From: Betaproteobacteria bacterium
GTDB lineage: Bacteria; Pseudomonadota; Gammaproteobacteria; Burkholderiales; Casimicrobiaceae
Assembly: GCA_025355395.1 (NCBI GenBank)
Contig: JANXZT010000001.1
Coordinates: forward strand, 1 to 15,817
Length of the DNA: 15,817 nt
Direction of reading: 5' to 3'
The notes beneath the pieces are model-generated. The model did no database searches and was not told where the DNA came from. It saw only the letters and a program-made list of their open reading frames with translations. How positions within the stretch are numbered: the stretch's first letter is position 1; each line of letters starts with the position of its first letter. A program made the position numbers and the translations under genes. Of the stretch, positions 5,997-13,712 are shown piece by piece.

Positions 5997-7967
5997 GTGC
6001 TCACCACCGTACGTCTTTTTGCAGTCCTCGCCATTGCGATCCTGTGTTCCGGTGCGCAGCCGGCAAGAGCGGCCGATAACGACGCCGACTTCATCGCCGC
6101 GCGCACGGCGTTCGAGCGCGGGGAGCGATCTCGCCTCGATCAGCTGGCGCCTCGCCTTGCCGGGCATCCGCTGGAAGCGTACGTCGACTTCTGGCGGCTG
6201 AAGCTCGGTATCGATACCGCGGCCGATAACGATGTGCGCGGGTTCTTGCAGCGCTATCCAGACTCGGTGCTTGCCGATCGGCTGCGCCTGGAATGGCTCA
6301 AATCGCTCGGCAAACGGGGTGAATGGAGTGCGTTCGGCGCCGAGTATCGACCCGTCGCCGGCGAGGATGTCGAGCTCGCCTGCTACGGGCTGCAGCACCG
6401 TCGGCAAAGTGAACCTGCGGCGGCGTTGGCTCTCGCGCGTGCATTCTGGTTTACCGGACAATCAACGCCTGACGCGTGTGACCCGCTATTCGCGGCGCTC
6501 CTGAATGCGGGGGAGCTCACGGCTTCGGACCGGCGCGCGCGCTTTCGCCTCGCGGTCGAAGCGGGCAACTTCCGTCTCGCCACGGCCATCGCGGGCGAGT
6601 TGCCGGCGCAGGATCGCATCACCGCGCGTGACTTCGCTCAAGTCGATTCCGATCCGGCGCGCGCGCTGGCCAAGGGCGATTTCCGGTGGAGGGAGCAGGG
6701 CGGACGCGACTTGGCACTCTATGCTCTCGAGCGCGCGGCGCGCACCGATGCGATGGCCGCGCGTCTGGCGTGGGAGAAAGAGCGCGGCCAATTGAGCGAG
6801 GCCGACCGGCTGTATGGCAACGCGCGACTTGCCTATCACGCCGCCCGGCAGCTCTTGCCACCGGCCAATGACTGGTTCCGGGAGGCGGAGGCGACGCCGT
6901 TGAACGAGGCCCAACACGCCTGGCGCGTGCGGGCAGCGCTGCGAGTCGGAGCGTGGGCTGACGTGCGCTCGGCCATCGATGCGATGCCCGTGGCGGTGGC
7001 GAGTGAGCCCCCATGGCGCTACTGGAAAGCGCGCTCCCTTGCCGCCGGAGGGCGCAACACTGAAGCGGTCGCGCTTTTCACCGCGTTGTCGGCGGATCAT
7101 CATTTCTATGCGCTCTTGGCAGCGGAAGCGCTCGGCAAGGGGCAAGACAAGATGCGCGAGCCGCGCTCGGCAGGCGCCAAGGCCGTACCCCCAGCGGCAC
7201 TCTCGAGCTTTGGCGCGCGGGCGGAAGTCCGCCGAGCGGTGAAGCTCGCCGAGCTCGACATGCGCACCGAGTCGCAACGCGAGTGGTATTACGCGGTGCG
7301 CAACATGGATGACGACGCGTTGCTGGTGGCGGCGGAATACGCCCGCCGGATGGGGCTCTACGACCGCGCCATCAACACCGCGGAACGGACGAGTACCCGG
7401 CACGACTTCAGCTTGAGGTATCTCATGCCTTATCGGGAGCAGTTTGCCGCGGCAGCGCGCGAGCAGGCCGTCGAGGAAGCGCTTCTTTTCGGCCTCGCCC
7501 GCCAGGAATCGCGCTTCAATCCGGGCATCGTCTCGTCCGCCGGCGCGATGGGGCTCATGCAATTGATGCCGGCGACGGCGAAGTGGGTGGCAAAGCAGGT
7601 GGGCCAGCCCGGATTCAACGCGCGTGAAATCAGCGACGTCACACTCAACACGCGCTTCGGTGCGTTCTATTTCAAGTATTGGCTCGACCGGCTGGAGCGC
7701 CTGCCGGCGCTCGCCGCCGCCGCGTATAATGCCGGTCCCCGTCGCGCGCAGGCTTGGCGCGGTGCCGGGCCGCTCGAAGGTGCCGTGTGGGTGGAAACCA
7801 TTCCGTTCAATGAAACGCGCGATTACGTAAAGAAAGTGCTCGCGAATGCCATGTTCTACGCGCGTGAGCTCGATGCACCGTATGTATCCCTTACGACGAG
7901 GCTCGGCACCGTGCCGCCCCGGGGCGTAGTAGCGGAGCCCGCGCTGGCGGTCGTCGACACCCGCTAA
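5997..7967 (+). CDS. slt: Soluble lytic murein transglycosylase (Slt70 type)
   Basis: This is a 656-residue periplasmic enzyme that cleaves the MurNAc-GlcNAc bond of peptidoglycan, leaving 1,6-anhydro-MurNAc. An N-terminal signal peptide (hydrophobic core LFAVLAIAIL) ends with a signal peptidase I site after QPARA (residue 25). A long alpha-superhelical U/L domain follows, then the C-terminal catalytic domain. The catalytic glutamate is Glu504 in LARQESRFNP. It is followed by SSAGAMGLMQLMPATA, and AAAYNAGPRRAQAWRG lies further on; all three are hallmarks of family 1 lytic transglycosylases. Length and the position of the glutamate match E. coli Slt. The GTG start at 5997 is the only reasonable one, because an in-frame stop lies at 5955 and no start codon intervenes. 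The next gene begins 12 nt downstream. Confidence 0.95.
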   Translation: MLTTVRLFAVLAIAILCSGAQPARAADNDADFIAARTAFERGERSRLDQLAPRLAGHPLEAYVDFWRLKLGIDTAADNDVRGFLQRYPDSVLADRLRLEWLKSLGKRGEWSAFGAEYRPVAGEDVELACYGLQHRRQSEPAAALALARAFWFTGQSTPDACDPLFAALLNAGELTASDRRARFRLAVEAGNFRLATAIAGELPAQDRITARDFAQVDSDPARALAKGDFRWREQGGRDLALYALERAARTDAMAARLAWEKERGQLSEADRLYGNARLAYHAARQLLPPANDWFREAEATPLNEAQHAWRVRAALRVGAWADVRSAIDAMPVAVASEPPWRYWKARSLAAGGRNTEAVALFTALSADHHFYALLAAEALGKGQDKMREPRSAGAKAVPPAALSSFGARAEVRRAVKLAELDMRTESQREWYYAVRNMDDDALLVAAEYARRMGLYDRAINTAERTSTRHDFSLRYLMPYREQFAAAAREQAVEEALLFGLARQESRFNPGIVSSAGAMGLMQLMPATAKWVAKQVGQPGFNAREISDVTLNTRFGAFYFKYWLDRLERLPALAAAAYNAGPRRAQAWRGAGPLEGAVWVETIPFNETRDYVKKVLANAMFYARELDAPYVSLTTRLGTVPPRGVVAEPALAVVDTR

Positions 7968-7979
7968 GCCAAAGCCGGT

Positions 7980-8921
7980 ATGGGAACCAACACGGTTCTG
8001 GTGGTAGGCGGCACCGGCTTCGTCGGCCGGCACGTCGTCAATCGGTTGGTGGCCCAGGGTTACCGGGTGCTGGTGCCCACGCGCCGGCGCGAAAGCGCCC
8101 GCCATCTGATCCTGCTGCCCACAGTCGAAGTCATCGAAACCGATGTCGCCGATCCGGCGGTGCTCGGGCGTCTCGCGACGGATGCCGTCGCCGTCATCAA
8201 TCTCGCGGGGATACTGAATGAAACCGGACGCGAGACCTTCGAGCGCGTGCACATCGATCTCGCGCGCCAGACAATCGCCGCCTGCAAGGCCGGCGGGGTG
8301 CGGCGTCTGCTGCATATGAGCGCGCTGCATGCGGATCCGCACGGCGCGAGCCGTTATCTGCGCACCAAGGGCGAGGCGGAGGCCGAAGTGATTGCGTCGG
8401 GACTTGACTGGACGATTTTTGCGCCGTCGGTCATCTTCGGCCGCGAAGATGCATTCCTGAACCTTTTTGCGCGGCTATTGCGCGTGCTCCCGGTGATGGC
8501 GCTGGCGAGTGCGAATGCGCGCTTCCAGCCCATTCATGTCGGCGACGTGGCGCAGTGCTTCGTCGAATCGCTCCATATCGATGCGACCGTCGGCCGGCGT
8601 TACGTGTTGTGCGGACCGAAGGCATACACGTTGCGCGAGCTCGTCCGCTACACCGGCGCGCTGACGGGCCATGTGCGTCCGATCATCGCACTGGGCCCCC
8701 GCCTGTCGCAACTGCAGGCGTTCATGCTGGAGCATCTGCCGGGCAGGATGATGACGCGCGACAACCTTGCTTCGATGCGCAAGGACAGCGTGTGCGAAGG
8801 CCCGTTCCCGCCGGAATTCGGATTTATGCCGACCACGCTGGAAGCGGTCGCGCCCGGCTATCTTTCGCCCGACGCCGTGCGCAGCCGCTACGACGACTAC
8901 CGCGGCCAGAGCGGCCGGTAG
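7980..8921 (+). CDS. NDUFA9-like NAD(P)-binding protein (atypical SDR)
   Basis: This is a 313-residue Rossmann-fold protein of the atypical short-chain dehydrogenase group related to the complex I accessory subunit NDUFA9. The N-terminal nucleotide-binding motif is VVGGTGFVGRHV (Gly10, Gly13, Gly16). HMSALHAD and RYLRTKGEAEAEV follow, then FAPSVIFGREDAFLN and FQPIHVGDVAQ, all typical of this subgroup. In the YLRTKGEAE segment the usual SDR Tyr-x3-Lys spacing is present as Tyr-Leu-Arg-Thr-Lys. The bacterial members are often annotated as complex I NDUFA9 subunit family proteins, but no role in bacterial complex I is proven. It starts 12 nt after slt with only a weak ribosome-binding site and is probably in the same operon. 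An epimerase or quinone-related function is possible. Confidence 0.87.
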   Translation: MGTNTVLVVGGTGFVGRHVVNRLVAQGYRVLVPTRRRESARHLILLPTVEVIETDVADPAVLGRLATDAVAVINLAGILNETGRETFERVHIDLARQTIAACKAGGVRRLLHMSALHADPHGASRYLRTKGEAEAEVIASGLDWTIFAPSVIFGREDAFLNLFARLLRVLPVMALASANARFQPIHVGDVAQCFVESLHIDATVGRRYVLCGPKAYTLRELVRYTGALTGHVRPIIALGPRLSQLQAFMLEHLPGRMMTRDNLASMRKDSVCEGPFPPEFGFMPTTLEAVAPGYLSPDAVRSRYDDYRGQSGR

Positions 8922-9030
8922 CGCTTGGCCGTGTGTTGGCTGCGGTGAAATTCCTGCCACGCCGCTGCGCCGTCACCGCATCCACACGCACCTTACCTCC
9001 ATGCGCAACCGGGCGGCGCGGGTGCCGCGA

Positions 9031-10284
9031 GTGAATGTCTACCGCGTGGGCGGCTCCGTTCGCGATGAACTCATGGGCCGGGCCGTGGTCGACACCGATT
9101 GGGTCGTCGTCGGCGCCACTCCGGAAATGCTCCTCGCCTCCGGCTATCGTCCCGTGGGCAAGGATTTCCCGGTCTTCCTCCATCCCGAGACGAACGAGGA
9201 ACACGCGCTGGCGCGAACCGAGCGCAAGCATGGGCGCGGTTACCGTGGGTTCGAATTCTTTGCCTCTCCGGACGTGACGCTGGAAGAGGACCTTCGCCGG
9301 CGCGATCTCACCATCAATGCGATGGCGCGGGGCGAGGATGGCGCGCTCATCGATCCCTTTGGTGGCGAGCGCGACCTCCGCGCGGGCGTGCTGCGGCACG
9401 TGTCACCGGCGTTTGCGGAAGATCCGCTACGGGTGCTGCGGGTAGCCCGGTTCGCGGCGCGATTTGACTTCGTGGTTGCACCCGAGACCGAAGCATTGAT
9501 GCGCACACTCGTCGCTTCGGGCGAATTGGCGGAGCTCTCCCCGGAACGGGTTTGGCAGGAGCTCGCGCGGGGGCTCATGGAACCGCACCCGTCGCGGATG
9601 CTCGCCGTGCTTCGGGGGTGTGGAGCGCTCGCCGCGATCCTGCCCGAGATCGATGCGCTGTATGGCGTGCCGCAGCCACCCGCGCACCATCCGGAGTTCG
9701 ACACCGGCGTCCATGTGGCGATGGCGCTCGACTACAGCGCGAGTCACGGCTATGCCTTACCGGTGCGTTACGCCGTGCTGGTGCACGACCTGGGCAAGGC
9801 AGATAGCCCGGTCGAGCATTGGCCGAAGCACCACGCCCATGAGGCGCGCAGCATTCGGCTGGCCGCGCGGGTCTCGGAGCGGTTGCACGTGCCCGTCGAC
9901 TGCCGCGACGCGGCCCGGCTTGCGGCACGTTGGCACGGCGTCGTGCACCGTGCGCTGGAGTTGCGTCCTGCCACCTTGCTCGATCTCGTTACCGAAGCGG
10001 ATGCGTTGCGCAGACCCGAGCGGCTTCTGGGTTTGTTGCAGGCCTGCGAAGCGGACGCGTGCTCGCGGCCCGGGCGCAGTGATTACCCCGCGGCGGCATA
10101 CATCCTCGCTGCGTTCGGGGTGGCGAGGGGTGTGGATGCCGGACAGGTGGCGCGGGGCGTGACGGCACGAGGCAAGCAGGAAGAAGGGCCAGGCGCCGAT
10201 GCCATCGGCAAGGCAGTTCGCGCAGCGCGAATACGCGCGCTTACGGATTGGATACGACGAATTCGATCGGTTGGAGAAAAGTAG
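9031..10284 (+). CDS. cca: CCA-adding enzyme (tRNA nucleotidyltransferase)
   Basis: This 417-residue enzyme adds or repairs the 3'-CCA of tRNAs. The class II nucleotidyltransferase head is clear: YRVGGSVRDELMGR, catalytic Asp21 and Asp23 (DTDWVVVG), DFPVFLHPETNEEHALARTE, and RRDLTINAMA. The C-terminal part has an HD phosphohydrolase motif (His252-Asp253 in LVHDLGK), as in the E. coli-type multifunctional protein with added phosphatase/phosphodiesterase activity. I chose the GTG at 9031 because the GG-x-VRD and DxD residues then fall at the same positions as in E. coli Cca; the in-frame ATG at 9001 would add ten residues and has no ribosome-binding site. The last codons and the TAG stop lie inside the left arm of a large inverted repeat, so the final residues (GEK) are partly contributed by that element. 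Confidence 0.95.
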   Translation: MNVYRVGGSVRDELMGRAVVDTDWVVVGATPEMLLASGYRPVGKDFPVFLHPETNEEHALARTERKHGRGYRGFEFFASPDVTLEEDLRRRDLTINAMARGEDGALIDPFGGERDLRAGVLRHVSPAFAEDPLRVLRVARFAARFDFVVAPETEALMRTLVASGELAELSPERVWQELARGLMEPHPSRMLAVLRGCGALAAILPEIDALYGVPQPPAHHPEFDTGVHVAMALDYSASHGYALPVRYAVLVHDLGKADSPVEHWPKHHAHEARSIRLAARVSERLHVPVDCRDAARLAARWHGVVHRALELRPATLLDLVTEADALRRPERLLGLLQACEADACSRPGRSDYPAAAYILAAFGVARGVDAGQVARGVTARGKQEEGPGADAIGKAVRAARIRALTDWIRRIRSVGEK

Positions 10285-10361
10285 GGTCAGACACGACTTT
10301 CCCGTGAACGCGTCAATGATCCACCCATGGTGCGCGAAAGTCGTGTCTGACCCTACTTTTC
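10276..10361. repeat. Palindromic intergenic element: perfect 26-bp inverted repeat with 34-nt loop
   Basis: Left arm 10276-10301 and right arm 10336-10361 are exact reverse complements over 26 bases; each contains GGGTCAGACACGAC or its complement. The loop is 10302-10335. Pairing stops cleanly on both sides. The element fills the space between two convergent genes: the cca TAG (10282-10284) is inside the left arm, and the coq7 stop (complement of 10362-10364) directly follows the right arm. I see no second copy in the window and no obvious target-site duplication. The form suits a REP/MITE-like mobile palindrome. It could also act as a bidirectional transcript-end hairpin, but each arm ends in only four T residues, so it is not a classical intrinsic terminator. 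Confidence 0.9.
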
Positions 10362-10979
10362 CTAAACGCGGTACGCGATCGCCTTCATGATGCCGGCGGC
10401 CAGGCGCATGACGCCTTTCACCGGCAGCGGCAGATCGTCGGCACCCGCGGCAAGCGCCATGGCGCCGTGCCGTGCTTCGTCCTCTCGCATCCGGTCCACG
10501 ATTGCGCGGCTCCTGTTGTCTCCGGCGGGAAGGTCTTCCATGTGGCCGGTGAGATGCTCTTCGACCTGGCGTTCGGTTTCGACCACGAAACCCAGGTTGG
10601 CGCGGTCGCCTGCCGCGCCGGCAATGATGCCGATGGCGAACGAGCCCGCGTACCACACCACATTGAGCCTCGATGGGTGGCACTCAAGCTCGGTCAATCG
10701 CGCTTGGGTCCATGCCAGATGCTCTTCCTCTTCCCGGGCCGCCTGCGCGAAACGGGCGCCGATGGCAGGATCGCGCGCCACCACGGCCTGCGCGGCGTAG
10801 AGCGCCTGCGCGCACACTTCGCCGGTGTGGTTGACCCGCATGAGGGCACCGGCGTGCCGGCGTTCGGCGGGGGTCAATTCGACTACCGGCATATCCGCGC
10901 CCGGTATCGGCCGCGCGCTATTGGCCACGCCGGCGAGTGTGCGCAACGCCCGATCGAAGCCGACGATGAGTGAGTCCAA
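10362..10979 (-). CDS. coq7: 3-demethoxyubiquinol 3-hydroxylase, di-iron Coq7 type
   Basis: This is a 205-residue membrane-associated di-iron monooxygenase of ubiquinone synthesis. It hydroxylates demethoxyubiquinol at C6 of the ring in the penultimate step, the job done by UbiF in E. coli. Conserved ligand segments are visible in order: RVNHTGEVCAQALY (Glu54), EEEEHLAW (Glu84 and His87), ETERQVEEHL (Glu134/Glu141/His142 region) and REDEARHG (Glu168 and His171). Residues 105-122 form a hydrophobic stretch for membrane docking. The start must be TTG at 10979: the residues FDRALRTLAG just after it match the family N terminus, and upstream the frame runs to the porin TAG with no other start codon. 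No Shine-Dalgarno is seen. It lies 15 nt after the porin stop with no terminator between, so it may be cotranscribed with that porin. Confidence 0.93.
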   Translation of the reverse strand: MDSLIVGFDRALRTLAGVANSARPIPGADMPVVELTPAERRHAGALMRVNHTGEVCAQALYAAQAVVARDPAIGARFAQAAREEEEHLAWTQARLTELECHPSRLNVVWYAGSFAIGIIAGAAGDRANLGFVVETERQVEEHLTGHMEDLPAGDNRSRAIVDRMREDEARHGAMALAAGADDLPLPVKGVMRLAAGIMKAIAYRV

Positions 10980-10994
10980 GGCGATTTTGTGGGT

Positions 10995-12074
10995 CTAGAA
11001 GAAGTGGACGGCGCCCAGCACCCAGCCTTCCGGCTTGCCGCCGATGGCGGTCGGGTAGGGGTTGATGTTGAACGTATAGGACGCGTTCGCCCTGTTGTCG
11101 AGCTTCACATAGCCTGCGTACAGCAATGTGCGCTTCGATAGCGGATAGGTATAGCTCAACTCCCACTGGTCGGAGGAGGTATCAGCCCCTTTGGCCAGAC
11201 CGGTGATGCGCGTACCGGCCGCAGCGGAGCCTTTCCCGTCAGCGGCGTGGCCATAGAAGGCATAGACAACGCCCGTGCCCGCCGATGCCGTCACGCTCAA
11301 CCCCCAGAAGTCGCGCTTGAGGCTGCCCGACGGTGTATCGTATTTCAGGTGCTCATAGACGGCGCCCATCTCGGCGATGCCGAAGCTGTAGGAACCCGCG
11401 AGCGAGAACGCGTCATCGTTCACGTTGTCACCGCGGACCTTGTTATTCTGCTCGTACGCAATGCCGGCCTGAAGCGGGCCACGGTTGTAAAAGCCGCCGA
11501 CCGAAAAGATGCTCGCGTGGTTGGCTGTTTCCAGCGAGGAATACTGGAGACTTGCATTCAATCCCGACACCGTCGGCGAATCCCAACGCACCGAGTTCGG
11601 AAGGCGGGCATCGAACCCACCGGTCGCTTTGCCGGAAGTCCCTTGCGCCCAGAGAGCGGACGTCGACAGGATCGACGTTGTCAGGGTCGGAACGTTGCCG
11701 AAAACCACATGAATGTCGTCGTAAGGCGCGAGGAAGTTGCCGACGCGGATCGTTCCCAGCCGGCCCGCCAGCCCCAGGTAAGTGTCACGACCGCCCAGCG
11801 TGCTGCCTCCGGCGTCGATCGCAACCGACGATTCGATCTGGAAAATGGCGGTGAGACCACCCCCCAGTGATTCCGTGCCTCTGATGCCTATGCGCGATGA
11901 ATTGGAGTTGACGCGAAAGACGGTTGGGTTCACCCCGTCGTCCTGTCGGCCTTTGATTGCTTCCAGGCTGGTGTTCATCTGACCGTAAAGTGCCACTTCG
12001 GTGGACTGCGCGTACGCGTTCAATGGCATCGCGAACGCGCTCGCGGCAGCGAGGGCAAGGAGCTTTCTAGTCAT
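10995..12074 (-). CDS. Outer membrane porin, beta-type (tandem copy 1)
   Basis: This 359-residue protein is a general trimeric porin of the Gram-negative porin family, allowing diffusion of small hydrophilic solutes. A signal peptide (MTRKLLALAAASAFA...) is cut after AYA (residue 22). The mature protein is rich in alternating beta-strand residues, contains FRVNSNSSRIGIRGTESLGG and SYTYPLSKRT, and ends in Phe as required for BAM recognition. It has the same length as the porin directly upstream and is more than half identical by eye, so the pair arose by tandem duplication. The ATG at 12074 is chosen because it opens the signal peptide; longer readings from 12113 or 12131 add non-signal residues. 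Unlike copy 2 it has no good Shine-Dalgarno. A 174-nt spacer holding a terminator separates it from copy 2, so it needs its own promoter. Confidence 0.93.
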   Translation of the reverse strand: MTRKLLALAAASAFAMPLNAYAQSTEVALYGQMNTSLEAIKGRQDDGVNPTVFRVNSNSSRIGIRGTESLGGGLTAIFQIESSVAIDAGGSTLGGRDTYLGLAGRLGTIRVGNFLAPYDDIHVVFGNVPTLTTSILSTSALWAQGTSGKATGGFDARLPNSVRWDSPTVSGLNASLQYSSLETANHASIFSVGGFYNRGPLQAGIAYEQNNKVRGDNVNDDAFSLAGSYSFGIAEMGAVYEHLKYDTPSGSLKRDFWGLSVTASAGTGVVYAFYGHAADGKGSAAAGTRITGLAKGADTSSDQWELSYTYPLSKRTLLYAGYVKLDNRANASYTFNINPYPTAIGGKPEGWVLGAVHFF

Positions 12075-12175
12075 TGAATCGGCGCGAGCGTGAAGCGTTC
12101 CGGGTGGCCTCATGCTAGCAGGAAAGAGCAAAGCGCGCGGCCGCGCTTAAGGGGCGTCCTCGCCAAAATGGGAGC

Positions 12176-12203
12176 AAAAAAACGGGCGCCCGAAGGCGCC
12201 CGT
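12176..12203 (-). terminator. Intrinsic terminator of porin copy 2
   Basis: On the minus strand, a perfect 9-bp stem ACGGGCGCC / GGCGCCCGT closes a TTCG tetraloop and is followed by a run of seven T residues (A-run 12176-12182 on the plus strand). It lies about 45 nt after the porin copy 2 stop. Stem, stable tetraloop and T-tract are all textbook. A less perfect hairpin (7-bp stem, 12131-12148) further downstream is in the leader of porin copy 1. Confidence 0.95.
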
Positions 12204-12248
12204 GGATCACTTCAAACGTTGCGTAAATCGCTTTGAATGCGCAGTCGT

Positions 12249-13328
12249 TTAGAACACGTGCCACATGCCAAGTGCAAAGCCGGCCGGCTTGCCGCCGATG
12301 GCCACCGGGTAGGGATTGACCGAGAAGTTGTACGAAGCGTTGCTGTCGTTGTCGATCTTGACGTAGCCGGCGTACACATTCGTGCGCTTCGACAACGGGT
12401 ACGTGTAGCTGATTTCGTACTGCGCGGAACCGGTATCCGATCCCTTGGCCAGTCCGCCAACACGCGTGCCGTCGGCCGCACTGCCGCTGCCGTCATTGGC
12501 GCGGCCGTACATCGCATACACCGTGCCTACACCTACCGGCGCGGTCAGGCTTCCAGCCCAGAAATTGCGCTTCAGGTCGCCGGTAAGTGTTTCGTACTTC
12601 AGCCGCTCATAACCACCGCCAATGCGAATGAACCCGAAATCGTAGGCGGCGGCGGCGGAGTACGCGTTGTCATCCAACCCGGCAATGCGAAAACTCTCGT
12701 TCTGTTGCCAGCCGAACGCGGCTTCGATAGGCCCGTTACGGTAGATTACGTTCGCGCTGATGACGGCGCCATGAATTGCGTTTTCTTGCGAGCTGTACGA
12801 GGCGGCAGCCGTCAGGCCGGACATGAGCGGGGTATCGTAACGGATTGAATTGGCGACACGCGCGTCGAATGTGCCGGTGGCCTTGCTCTCGGTGCCCTGC
12901 GCCCATATCGCCGAGGTGGCCAGAATCCCTGTTTCCAAAGTGGGGAGACTGCCGAAGATATCGTGGACCTGGTCATACGGTAGGTGATAGTTACCAAGCC
13001 TCACCCTTCCCCAAGGGCCCTGCAGACCCAAAAACGAATCGCGCGTGGCCAGAGTACCGCCGCCGGTGTCAAACGGAACCCCGGACTCGATCTGGAATAT
13101 GGCACTCAAGCCCCCACCGAGCGACTCGGTGCCGCGAATGCCGAAATTCGAAGAGTTGGAACTGACGCGGAAGACGTTGGGGTTGCTGCCACTGGCCTGT
13201 CTGCCATTGACCATTTCCACGTCCATATTCGCGCGACCGTACAGCGTGACGTTCGCGGTTTGCGCTTGCGCGGCCACCGGCAATGCCAAAGCACCGGCGA
13301 CTGCCAAAGCGACGAGCTTCTTGTTCAT
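12249..13328 (-). CDS. Outer membrane porin, beta-type (tandem copy 2)
   Basis: This 359-residue outer membrane porin is the paralogue of the next gene downstream. The signal peptide MNKKLVALAVAGALALPVAAQA is cut before QTANVTLYG. Family features include FGIRGTESLGGGLSAIFQ near the N terminus, YTYPLSKRTNVYAGY in the last strands, and a C-terminal HVF. The start is well supported: AGGAG on the minus strand lies seven nucleotides upstream. A strong intrinsic terminator follows, so it is likely transcribed alone at high level. The two copies are most similar in strand and turn segments (GRQ..G.NP, FRV.SNSS, WAQGT, NPYP.AIGGKP) and differ most in the middle, where surface loops and the constriction loop would lie. 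This suggests diverged permeability or immune/phage exposure, which is inference. Confidence 0.95.
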   Translation of the reverse strand: MNKKLVALAVAGALALPVAAQAQTANVTLYGRANMDVEMVNGRQASGSNPNVFRVSSNSSNFGIRGTESLGGGLSAIFQIESGVPFDTGGGTLATRDSFLGLQGPWGRVRLGNYHLPYDQVHDIFGSLPTLETGILATSAIWAQGTESKATGTFDARVANSIRYDTPLMSGLTAAASYSSQENAIHGAVISANVIYRNGPIEAAFGWQQNESFRIAGLDDNAYSAAAAYDFGFIRIGGGYERLKYETLTGDLKRNFWAGSLTAPVGVGTVYAMYGRANDGSGSAADGTRVGGLAKGSDTGSAQYEISYTYPLSKRTNVYAGYVKIDNDSNASYNFSVNPYPVAIGGKPAGFALGMWHVF

Positions 13329-13333
13329 CGAGT

Positions 13334-13341
13334 CTCTCCTC
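13334..13341 (-). promoter_or_regulatory. Porin copy 2 ribosome-binding site
   Basis: The minus strand reads GAGGAGAG, containing AGGAG seven nucleotides upstream of the ATG at 13326-13328. It is a strong site in keeping with an abundant outer membrane protein, and contrasts with the lack of one before porin copy 1. Confidence 0.75.
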
Positions 13342-13623
13342 TAACGGATAAAATTGGCAGGGAACCAGCGTATTGCACCTGCCATCGGAAACGCCTTCTC
13401 AGGGATGTCGAGAAGTTGATCCCATTGTGCCAAATCGCCGAACACCGAGGCAAGGTAAACCCCGGCCTCATTCCGATGTGCCGCTTAGCTGTTGCTAAAA
13501 CGCTACAGGAGCGGTGGCAAGCGAGCGAGCAACCGTACTCGGAAAGCGCCAGCATAAGGCCATGATCGGACGAGTTAATTTGATATATACCGTGCTGTCT
13601 GTCCGCGCCGGGCGGGAGCGGCC

Positions 13624-13629
13624 TAAAAT
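13624..13629 (+). promoter_or_regulatory. Possible -10 element for the polysaccharide operon
   Basis: TAAAAT matches the sigma-70 -10 consensus at five of six positions and would give a leader of about 80 nt before the ATG at 13713. The -35 region is poor, so this is only a candidate. Confidence 0.3.
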
Positions 13630-13712
13630 CGCAGGCTTTCAATGGTCGAGAGAGTCATTTTGTCGCGATTAACCGTAGCGCAGACCGCAATTCGCCTGAT
13701 GTCGCGTCTGCC

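Larger units (their letters stand above)
13329..13712. promoter_or_regulatory. 384-nt divergent intergenic region between porin copy 2 and the polysaccharide genes
   Basis: No coding region is convincing here. The composition is more AT-rich than the flanking genes, especially around 13570-13590, as expected for a divergent promoter region. For the plus strand, a TAAAAT -10-like hexamer is at 13624-13629 and an alternative TATATA at 13584-13589; neither has a good -35 at 17 nt. On the minus strand I can see the porin ribosome-binding site but no single clear promoter. The space is long enough for regulator sites (a porin is often regulated), but I cannot name one. Confidence 0.4.

Noticed and set aside
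6027..6050. Possible lipobox cysteine in the slt signal peptide (AILC)
   Set aside because: The residue before the cysteine is Leu rather than Gly, Ala or Ser, and a normal signal peptidase I site (ARA) follows; the protein is likely soluble periplasmic.
6486..8342. A 618-codon open reading frame on the minus strand opposite slt and the NDUFA9-like gene
   Set aside because: It is the antisense shadow of two well-recognised genes in high-GC DNA, where third-position GC bias suppresses stops. Its translation is rich in Arg, His and Gly with no recognisable domain.
8767..9030. Long 5' extension of the cca frame back into the NDUFA9-like gene
   Set aside because: The extension is not conserved in the family, and the catalytic residues fall at standard positions only with a start near 9031.
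12075..12131. N-terminal extension of porin copy 1 from TTG 12131 or ATG 12113
   Set aside because: It would place hydrophilic residues before a normal signal peptide, and neither start has a ribosome-binding site.
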